DNA of 64,000 bases from Hemileia vastatrix (Eukaryota > Basidiomycota > Pucciniomycetes > Pucciniales > Zaghouaniaceae): NCBI GenBank assembly GCA_030280995.1, contig JASXTE010000004.1, positions 42,967,297 to 43,031,296 of the forward strand, in the 5' to 3' direction. Both the position numbers and the translations under genes were made by a program. Shown here in pieces: positions 57,601-64,000 of the stretch. The notes under the pieces were generated by a model. It did not search any database, was not told the origin of the DNA, and was given only the letters and a program-made list of their open reading frames with translations. Numbering within the stretch: position 1 is the stretch's first letter; the number at the start of each line of letters is the position of its first letter.

Positions 57601-60600
57601 TTGCTTTACCTTAGGAATGAATGGGAAAAGAAAATTCAAAATTTCTTCTCCTAAACCTTCTGGGCATTTGTTGAAATCTTGTAACTCACTGACCCAATGT
57701 AAAGGTAGAACAACAACTGAAATGGATGCTTTATTACATGAAATAAATACCGCTTCTTTTGGTGATCATTTGACTAATGAACAAAAGGATTCTATTGTTG
57801 CCTCTATTACCTCTTTCCCTATGGCTTTTGCTCATGGTTCTCATGTCTTGGGAATTGTTCAGGAAGAAATGAAAATTACCTTATCCTGTAATTTGAGTGA
57901 TATTCCTCCTTCCCTTAAGAAAAAACCATATCCTGCTTCTCCATCAAAAAGAAAAGATATTGAAGATAATATTGAAACATTATTGAAAATGAATATCATT
58001 GAGAAAGTGAATGTCACCCCCAAATATTGTGTCATCTCCCCAGTCTTGATTTCATATGAAAAAGATAAAGCTAGATTATGTGGAGATTACAGAGCTTTAA
58101 ATACTTATACTGTTGATGATATTTATCCTTTACCCAGAATTAATTCAATACATGCTACCTTGCAAGGTGCAAAATTTATTAGTTGTCTGGATGGTAATAA
58201 AGGTTATCATCAAGTTCCAGTTGAGAAAAATTCTCAAAATTTTTTGCTTATTGCTACTCATATGGGAATATATAAGTATGTTAGGATGCCATTTGGCCCT
58301 AAAAATGCTCCTTCAGTTTTCCAGAAAGTCATGGATAACACTTTCCATCAAGAGATTATTGAAGGTTGGCTCATGGTTTATATTGATGATATTATTGTTT
58401 TTTCTAAAACTTTTGATGAACATATGATTCACTTGAATAGAGTTTTCCAAAAAATGGATGAAATCAATATGACCTTATCTTTAAAAAAGTGTAAATTTGG
58501 TTTTCAATCTTTGAAAGTCCTTGGCCATGTTGTGTCAGGCTTACAAATTTGTGTAGACCATAATAAAGTTGCTGCCATTCAAAATGTTAAAGCACCAACT
58601 TCTGTAAGAGAAATCCAAAGTTTTTTGGGTATGTGTGGCTATTATAGACAATATATTAAAAATTATCAGGTCATAGCCTTGCCTCTTACAAAACTAACCA
58701 GAAAAGATGTTGCTTTTCTCTGGAATGATGACTGTCAGAAAGCTTTTAATACATTGAAAAATTGCTTAATGACAGCCCCTATATTGGCTCTCCCAGATTT
58801 TAACAAGCCATTTGTACTTTATACAGATGCTAGCTTTATTGGTCTGGGTGCTGCCCTTCACCAAAAGCAAATTATTAATGATAAATCCTCAGAGGTTGTA
58901 ATTTGTTATATTTCAAGAACCTTAAGGAATAGTGAATTGAAATATGGTGCCACTCAATTGGAGTGCTTAGCAGTTGTTTGGGCTCTTGAGAAACTTCATT
59001 ACTACTTGGATGACCAAAAATTTGAGTTGGTAACTGACTGTAGTGCTGTGAAATCTCTCTTAAACCTCAAAACACCTAACAGACATATGTTCAGGTGGCA
59101 ACTTGCTGTTCAGGAATACAGAGGAAGGATGACTATTATCCACAGAGCTGGAAATGTTCACTCTAATGTTGATATGCTCTCCAGATTGCCTCTTCCAAAT
59201 AATGACTCCAATCCTGCTTATGTACCTGAGGATGACACTGTTCATATACATGGTATATTTATAGTTGATATGGAAGAAGAGTTATTACAGTTAATACTGG
59301 ATTCATATGATAAAGATTCTGACTTAAATAAATTAGTTACTATTTTGAATGATCCTAAGAATGCTTCAATTCAAGCATTAATAAAAACTCTTCCTGCAAA
59401 GTACCAAAATGCTTTAAATAAAGGAAAGTTTTCTATTGAAGATGGTTATATATATTATAGAAGGAAGCTTACCAATGTAATTGTTATTCCTCCTTCAATG
59501 AAAGAAACTATCCTCAAACTTTGTCATGATGACATATTAGCTGGACATTTTGATCTTGAAAAAACATTGATTAGAATCAAAAACACTGCATGGTGGGCTA
59601 ATATGTCTGAAGACACAAAATTATATGTTGAATCTTGTGATTCCTGCCAAAAATCTAAAAGGTTGACAGGTAAAAGAGCAGGGTTATTACAACATATTGA
59701 AGCACCTAGTGCTCGCTGGCAAATCATTAATATGGATTTTGTCACTGGTCTTCCTGTTGCAGGTAAAGACAGCTTTAACTCTTGTTGGGTAATAGTTGAT
59801 AGATTCACAAAAATGTGCAAATTTATTCCAACCCACAAAGATGTATCCACCAAGGAATTAGCTTTCTTATGGTGGTCTTACATGTTTAATATTATTGGTT
59901 TTCCAAAAGCCATTATCTCTGATAGGGATCCAAAATTCACTTCTGAGTTTTGGACCTCTTTGATGGATATTTGTGGCTGTGAGTTAAAATTGTCTACAGC
60001 TCATCATCCTCAGACTGATGGTCTAGCTGAAAGAATGATTCAAACTCTGGAAGATATGATTAGAAGGTATTGTGCCTTTGGTTTAGAATATAAAGACAAT
60101 GACAGATTTACTCATGATTGGGTCACTCTTTTGCCTGGTCTTGAATTTGCATATAATAGCACTGTTCATTCTGTCACTGAGAAAAAGCCTTTTGAGCTCT
60201 GGTTAGGTTATTTCCCAAACACTCCTGCTCAAATTCTCAATAATAAATTACCTAAGTTGGAACTGCACCCTGGTGTAAAATCTTTTATGCAAATGCAACA
60301 GCTCTGCAGAAAACATGCTCAAAGTTGTATTGATAAAGCATTTGAATATGAAAAGAAAAGATGGGATAAATCCCATAAAGAATACACATTTAACAAGGGT
60401 GATGAAGTGTTGATCTCTACTGTCCATTTCAATTTACAAGGTAACCACAAATTAAAAGATCCTTTTGTAGGACCATTTGTTGTTAAAAGAATGGTTGGTG
60501 ATAATGCAGTAGAAGTTGTATTGTATTCTCCATATGATAGGAAACATCCTGTTTTTCCCATTTCTTTACTTAAACCTTATACTTCCAACAGTGACTTATT

Positions 60601-60844
60601 TCCAAAAAGGAGAGGAAGACCTAAGAAGAACCCTCAGGAAGTCACAGAAACAGCAGAAATTGATAAAATTCTCAATGATAGAATTATCACTTCTGAAAGA
60701 GGTACTGAATATTTATTGAGATATAAGAACAAATCATCTGAACATGATGCATGGATACCTGGCAAGGAAATTTCAAATCTGCCTGCTCTGTTGAAAAAAT
60801 ACAAAAAGAAAAAATCTTCGCATTTTTTTTATTGTTTTTTTTAG
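54653..60844 (+). CDS. Gag-Pol polyprotein of the intact chromovirus, 2063 residues
   Basis: Encodes virus-like particle protein and replication enzymes. Domains by rough residue: low-complexity Ser/Thr-rich N-terminus (1-225), Gag core with TFDGDSSSDWQHFIQRID (about 575), zinc knuckle CYKCNKPWQKGHVC (about 775), retropepsin VVLDSGAGGSVVS (about 886), reverse transcriptase with ARLCGDYRALNTY (1140) and YIDDIIVFS (1243), RNase H LYTDASFIGLGAALHQ (1388), integrase zinc region to CDSCQKSK (1623-1670), core NMDFVTGLP, ISDRDPKF, HHPQTDGLAERMIQ (D, D, E all present), AT-hook-like KRRGRPKKNP (about 1985), and a chromodomain-like end (IDKILNDRI, YLLRYKNK, AWIPGKEISNL). The ATG at 54653 has A at -3. 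The Gag and Pol parts are fused without a frameshift. Its gag overlaps a second frame (54801-55334). Confidence 0.93.
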   Translation: MSNNLAEKMDNMQVDEIEIDYDADTVSSSKVGHKKSYSSTKNSHTAGCGNDRKCKQTKPPSPSTTEGSKASSASRRSSKRLQNKKASSATTNQQPIQSYKRVEDRKYDVQSKGRHIVGSGPRTQEPDSGPGPSSIASQSASISGSTFTATQLNHPKSKYYGSRAMEMGLSNESLPTECATPSSSSAWPIQNTQFPSTSSSLPTKQEKEGPNTIPNPVPGEVSSSAMVSNLVDSHLGMFSNKSSSAGNIIEHGERTVKPVKRQLPVTSSPIDVISKLSFDEPLHLTSTSLINPSLAIKNDSVPPEIYTLIEKTSEEILKDTLDFNIVKDKHVRDVLIHENDRLNNLHLQCKVSSSVQDTAYLKIKETLNIVLSQQKQIRSDHRAISDRNISLHKTLSELKPLIEENYSFKNEIKSLQNEFKKLKNDFHALSTKHSVSEDRNVLSLAKVNDQMSEIPRIRNYVSDLQEKFSTLTINNELNEISANKLHKNKGKKPEQSSFFLPHISTIKQTDNESVKSFATSKKSCDGHAPAVSVNNEISEHLAKLQELLLMNNSNQKVDHPSSQKNWPKLDQYPTFDGDSSSDWQHFIQRIDNLKRSYKLPDEEIVSKLISLFSNVALMWYESVLLDNNHYTWNDWKSLIENQFGGSKFRLAQQRLYENTRYVSSSVEKPIVFLMKITKILRAIDPKMDYDIWRDKILYKLPNSLRDLIVARTEHVRENSSFINICNEVLLNHRYEPKNYLSKSYNDQNKPSIKLPEKSGKPSAPVAPKKYATNTCYKCNKPWQKGHVCDKKIHLVEQNEDTDEIELDVNNSSSDCESNISYDNESVKDVLMLEHDVHYLNNISEDCVLNLSSVENAEIIKDITNNSIPISPLKAPVIINGKNVDVVLDSGAGGSVVSEKALASVDKEYLSKLLPITSEKWRGYGSTLFPIGKYKTSVFFKYNGGFVRAICEFVVMKNDNLSNWFIMGNDILTMFGVKLDPANNCFTLGMNGKRKFKISSPKPSGHLLKSCNSLTQCKGRTTTEMDALLHEINTASFGDHLTNEQKDSIVASITSFPMAFAHGSHVLGIVQEEMKITLSCNLSDIPPSLKKKPYPASPSKRKDIEDNIETLLKMNIIEKVNVTPKYCVISPVLISYEKDKARLCGDYRALNTYTVDDIYPLPRINSIHATLQGAKFISCLDGNKGYHQVPVEKNSQNFLLIATHMGIYKYVRMPFGPKNAPSVFQKVMDNTFHQEIIEGWLMVYIDDIIVFSKTFDEHMIHLNRVFQKMDEINMTLSLKKCKFGFQSLKVLGHVVSGLQICVDHNKVAAIQNVKAPTSVREIQSFLGMCGYYRQYIKNYQVIALPLTKLTRKDVAFLWNDDCQKAFNTLKNCLMTAPILALPDFNKPFVLYTDASFIGLGAALHQKQIINDKSSEVVICYISRTLRNSELKYGATQLECLAVVWALEKLHYYLDDQKFELVTDCSAVKSLLNLKTPNRHMFRWQLAVQEYRGRMTIIHRAGNVHSNVDMLSRLPLPNNDSNPAYVPEDDTVHIHGIFIVDMEEELLQLILDSYDKDSDLNKLVTILNDPKNASIQALIKTLPAKYQNALNKGKFSIEDGYIYYRRKLTNVIVIPPSMKETILKLCHDDILAGHFDLEKTLIRIKNTAWWANMSEDTKLYVESCDSCQKSKRLTGKRAGLLQHIEAPSARWQIINMDFVTGLPVAGKDSFNSCWVIVDRFTKMCKFIPTHKDVSTKELAFLWWSYMFNIIGFPKAIISDRDPKFTSEFWTSLMDICGCELKLSTAHHPQTDGLAERMIQTLEDMIRRYCAFGLEYKDNDRFTHDWVTLLPGLEFAYNSTVHSVTEKKPFELWLGYFPNTPAQILNNKLPKLELHPGVKSFMQMQQLCRKHAQSCIDKAFEYEKKRWDKSHKEYTFNKGDEVLISTVHFNLQGNHKLKDPFVGPFVVKRMVGDNAVEVVLYSPYDRKHPVFPISLLKPYTSNSDLFPKRRGRPKKNPQEVTETAEIDKILNDRIITSERGTEYLLRYKNKSSEHDAWIPGKEISNLPALLKKYKKKKSSHFFYCFF
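54801..55334 (+). CDS. candidate overlapping gene within gag (+1 frame), 177 residues
   Basis: A frame shifted +1 from Gag, first ATG at 54801 (MTGNANKPNP), stop TAA at 55332-55334. It encodes a Pro-rich start, a helical, coiled-coil-like middle (KIKKLPLPQQISNL, SHIKELKTENM, KAKVDTLWDQVQELRNQ), a Gln/Pro-rich part, WKWDYLMSHYQQN, a basic RRKKAQ and the end GKFPPLPW. In the decayed Gy2 (27300-27780, minus) the same frame reads KIKKIPLSQQVKNL, SHIKKLKADNM, DYLMSHYQKN and GKFLPLPW. By hand alignment the alternative frame is about 65-72% identical in two blocks while the Gag frame over the same bases is about 44-49%. That suggests selection on this frame. In Gy2 it has four stops, three of them at or near Trp codons. 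No homologue is known to me. Confidence 0.6.
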   Translation: MTGNANKPNPLPPVPQKEVKPLVPQEGLPKGFKIKKLPLPQQISNLSSHIKELKTENMTYKAKVDTLWDQVQELRNQIQAQAPPQLPPNQLQFQAQPSQPPSSTIQNPNTMEVEQWKWDYLMSHYQQNVQHPPHHQPGPSRTPNFHPPPHPYQQSRRKKAQTQSQTQSQGKFPPLPW

Positions 60845-60854
60845 AGTGAGGGAG
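60843..60854 (+). promoter_or_regulatory. polypurine tract
   Basis: AGAGTGAGGGAG immediately before the 3' LTR, overlapping the stop codon of Gag-Pol. It primes plus-strand DNA synthesis in LTR elements. The same tract precedes the Gy2 3' LTR on the minus strand. Confidence 0.8.
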
Positions 60855-61994
60855 TGTCAGCCAGGCTATTCCAGGAGTCCAGTAAATGATATATAAATTA
60901 TAAAACCCTAAAAAGTGGGTAAGACTTGTATTTAATGAATATAACCTAATATTTTATTGTATAATGAAATTATATAAGAATTTTATTATATACAAGTGTT
61001 ACATTAAATTTATTGGTTATATATATTTTTATATACAATTAAATTGAGCATAATATAATAACTTCTACAAATAATGGCGCATTTTTATGTATTTAATAAT
61101 TATAAATTTATATTTAATTAATTAAAAAACATATATTATAATTACAAGTGTAAATTTGATTTATAATATATTTAAATTAATTACTTAAATTTATATATTA
61201 AATAATACCTCTCATATGATACTAAACAATTATTAAGGACGCTTCTTTTGACCCTTAATTGTGTTAGAAAAAACAAATAAATTAATTTGGACTAAATTGA
61301 GATTAATTGCTTGTTTTGTTGCGTCAAATTATTTTTTGTTTCACTTAAAATGTCCTCTAATCAGAATGTACCATCTGTTGGGAATTATATTTCTCATAGT
61401 TCCTATGTTTCCAATCTTGTTTAGTTATTCACTATTGTCACTTACTGATTTGGGAATTAATGGCGGGGAAATTGGATTCTTAATTGGGCTTTTAATTATT
61501 TGTTTCATGTTTTTCTCTATATTGTTATGTTTCATTTACTCTTTTGATATGTTTGTTTTATTCCATTCTAATCATTGTATTTACAGATATAGTAGCGCTT
61601 CAGAGGACCCATTGCCTATAAAAGGGCCTTGGATAATCCCCTGTAGCCTTATCACTTATTACACACTCAACAATTTAAAGATAAATTTATTACGCTTATT
61701 ATTATTTTTATTAGTATTAAATTCTAATTAAAAATTCTAAATAACAATTTAAAGGTTGCCTTAAGTCTGATAGTAATTATATTGTTTGCCGCGCATAACT
61801 CTTACTTAAATAATAATAATATTAATAAAACCAATTTGTTGTCACCTCTCAGATCACTCGTCGTTGCCTTATCTCAAATAAATTAAATAATTTTAATTGT
61901 TTTTATTTCTTTTACTTCTAAAACTATTATCTCCTTCTTGTCCTCCTCTCTTTTCTTCCCTCTTCTCTTATATCTTCTAGACGATTGACCGACA
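60855..61994 (+). repeat. 3' LTR of the intact chromovirus
   Basis: 1140 bp, nearly identical to 52817-53956, followed by the AAAAT duplication and the resumed A-rich array. TATA box at 61617-61625. Confidence 0.93.
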
Positions 61995-62478
61995 AAAATA
62001 AAAATAAAAATAAAAATAAAAATAAAAATAAAAATAAAAAGAAAAAGAAAAATAAAAATAAAAACAAAAATAAATTAAAAAATAAATATAAATATAAATA
62101 TAAATATAGAAACAAAAATTAAAATTAAAATATATAAATATAAATAAAAAGAAATATAAATATAAAAATAAAAATAAAGATAGAAAGAAAAATACAAATA
62201 AATAAATATAAATAAATATAAATATAAAAATTAAAATAAAAATAAATATAGAAATAAATATAAATATAAAAAATAAAAATAAAAATTAATAATTTAAATT
62301 AAAATTAAAATAATGATTAAAGTTAAAATTGAAATAAAACAATAAAAATAAAAATAAAAATGAAAATGAAAGTAAACATAAAAATTTAAATTAAAATTAA
62401 AATTTAAATTAAAATTAAAATTAAAAACAAAATTTAAAAATTTAAAAATTAAAAAAAAAAATTTTTTAGAAAAATCAT
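61995..62478. repeat. degenerate A-rich array
   Basis: Starts as clean AAATA units, then mixes AAATATA, AAAG and AAATTA units. It is the continuation of the 52071-52816 array beyond the insertion. The minus-strand Phe/Leu frame here is only repeat translation. Confidence 0.85.
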
Positions 62479-63416
62479 TGTAGACACACTTATAATACTA
62501 GTTCTATATAAGCCTTGACCAAGGGAGTTGGATTAAAAAAATTAAAAAATAATAAGAAATAAAAAATAAAATAAAAAAACACCCAGAAAGCGAGAAAATT
62601 CCACTTTCCCTTCAGAAAAAAAAAACGTGAGATTTACATTCTAAAGTAAATAGAATCTTGTTTTCTAAAACCCTTTTCCAACACACTTGACTTTTTGATT
62701 AGCCAAAAAAGTAATCACCAGACAGACTACCAGACCAAGGAACTGAATTATAGACCAATGTCCACACCAGAGAAAACAATGATACTTGATGAAGGTTGCA
62801 AAGCCACACCAGAAACAGCTCTAATACTTGATAGAACTTGAAAGACTATACCATAGAAATCAGTCACTAGAGTTGAGGTCAAGTAAGAAATCACCTTTTC
62901 ACAACCCAACCAAAAGATGCCACAAACACACACACAGAAGATTGAAGCACAGAGATTCCAGGTATACCATATGGTTGATGATATACTAGAATGTTCTTAA
63001 ACTTCCTTTTTTCTCTCAGGCACAGACCACCCTGGCCTCCTCTTAAGCAAATCCAGCTCTCCCACCTTTCCTCATGCATAAAAATGCCTCTAGAGGCCTC
63101 CATGTGCACAGGCAGGCAGGTGGCCCCTTTTAGGCCCCTTAAACACCCAAAAACACCATCTAAATCATCAAAAAAACAGTCATTTCACATAAAAACAAGC
63201 TAATCACACATAAAACATACCAAAATGATGAGAAAAGAAAGGACATTAAGATGAGACATAATAAGTGACCCTAGATTAAGCCTACAAAAACACAACTAAG
63301 CATCTAAAAAAACAAACAAAACACCAATAAAAAACACCATAACCTTAACTGTACCCTACATACTAATTACCTCCAAATATGCACTTCAAAGGCCTACCCA
63401 GATTTGGAACACCACA
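62479..63416. repeat. family X LTR, old copy 4
   Basis: TGTAGACACACTT to TTTGGAACACCACA, with collinear but diverged matches to 20179-21273 (CCTTGACCAAGGGAGTTGG, CAACACACTTGACT, AGACTACCAGACCAA, GTCCACACCAGAGA). A small A-rich insertion lies near 62530-62580. Flanks TCAT and CTGA give no target duplication. Confidence 0.75.
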
Positions 63417-63624
63417 CTGAGGCTTTAGTTTTAAGTTTGAGCTAGAGTGTTCAGGAAGTTGATCTAAAGCAGGATTGTTATTTCTGGAATTCTTATTTTT
63501 TTAAAAAAATTTGAGTTTGAGCAGGAGAAGACTAGAAAAGAAAAGAATGAGAAATTTAGCTAAGAAATGAAGAAAAAAGAGAATGTAAAAATACATTTAA
63601 ATTTATTTATTTATTTATTTATTT

Positions 63625-64000
63625 ATTGGGGGGGAGGGGGGCTCAGAAGACTCAGATCTACTCTGAAATAATTGTTCTGCTTGATAGTTGGGATTGTCTT
63701 CAGGTGAACTATGATTAGAAGCTGGAGGGGATTGATGTCCTTGAGTTTCAGGTGTGTTGGGGGCATTTTTGGCTTGTTGAGATCCAGAGGGTATATCCTT
63801 TGTAGTATTGTGTATAAACCAAGGGTTGACATCAACTCAGGAACCAAAAAAAGATTATCCATTTCCTCATAGAAAGGACACATGACATTGAGCTTTTTGG
63901 AAACAGTAGTGATTCCAATCACCATATCATCATCATCAATACTAAAGACAGTGGAAGTGAAAGCAAAGTGAGCCTTTTTATATTTGGATTGATAACTTTT
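63625..64000 (-). pseudogene. divergent Myb/SANT-like gene, continues beyond the window
   Basis: On the minus strand from the window edge: SYQSKYKKAHFAFTSTVFSI, then DDDDMVIGITTVSKKLNVMC and PFYEEMDNLFLVPELMST. This aligns in order with the H1/H2 accessory protein (YQAKYKKAKALSSSTGFGV, IKSIDNK, SLCPYFKEMDAIF). So a different Harbinger-like family lies to the right. I see no stop in this portion, but a promoter or start is outside the window. Function, DNA binding, is inferred. Confidence 0.6.

Larger units (their letters stand above)
52817..61994 (+). mobile_element. intact 9.18 kb Ty3/Gypsy chromovirus
   Basis: Two LTRs of equal length (1140 bp, ends TGTCAG and CCGACA) flank a leader and a single uninterrupted Gag-Pol frame. 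The target duplication is AAAAT (52812-52816, 61995-61999), within the (AAATA)n array. I noticed only two differences between the LTRs (53235 vs 61273 region, T/C; 53855 vs 61893 region, G/T), so insertion is recent. It belongs to the same lineage as the decayed Gy2. Confidence 0.93.

Noticed and set aside
61927..62115. Phe/Leu-rich minus frame in the A-rich array
   Set aside because: Translation of AAATA-type repeats.

Overview
The window looks like a gene-poor, AT-rich, transposon-dense stretch of a fungal genome, most likely a basidiomycete. The grounds are family resemblance (from memory, not searched): HARBI1-type DDE transposases with Myb/SANT-like partner proteins, a Tet-like 2OG-Fe(II) dioxygenase of the kind expanded in rusts and mushrooms, a Ty3/Gypsy clade with an FIDD reverse-transcriptase centre, short GT-AG introns of 59-63 bp, and fungal zinc-cluster proteins. 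I see no clear housekeeping gene, tRNA, rRNA or CRISPR.

Left part (1409-31189): one decayed Ty3/Gypsy chromovirus on the minus strand (called Gy2) forms the outer shell. Its 3' LTR is split by a 19.1 kb insertion (2323-21414, TSD AAT). That insertion is a Harbinger-like DNA transposon (H2), itself interrupted by a second copy (H1, 5666-11765, TSD AAT), a solo LTR (13558-14734, TSD GAGTG), a 3.4 kb CACAG-ended element (15033-18479, TSD TGA) and another solo LTR (family X, 20179-21273, TSD GCGG). Removing these leaves H2 about 7.3 kb long, with the same gene order as H1: transposase, Tet-like dioxygenase, then a convergent Myb/SANT-like gene. Two 200 bp MITEs (325-523, 30793-30992) share the Harbinger ends. 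The Harbinger-TET composite is the most interesting biology of this part.

Middle part (31190-49920): a 3 kb empty AT-rich stretch, a G/C-skewed fold-back plus a third Harbinger fragment (34320-35613), a decayed FIDD-type Gypsy element (Gy4, 35614-41659), then three degenerate paralogous minus-strand zinc-cluster genes (42361-48553). Two of these lie in duplicated blocks that both end in the same LTR-like sequence (Y), and two are broken by solo LTRs.

Right part (49921-64000): a 5'-truncated chromodomain Gypsy with its 3' LTR, an (AAATA)n array, and a young, apparently intact 9.2 kb chromovirus (52817-61994) with two 1140 bp LTRs, TSD AAAAT and an uninterrupted 2063-residue Gag-Pol. Inside its gag lies a second reading frame (54801-55334) that, compared with Gy2, appears better conserved than the Gag frame itself, so it may be an overlapping gene. 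The window ends in low-complexity A-rich DNA, an old X LTR and a fragment of a divergent Myb/SANT-like gene.
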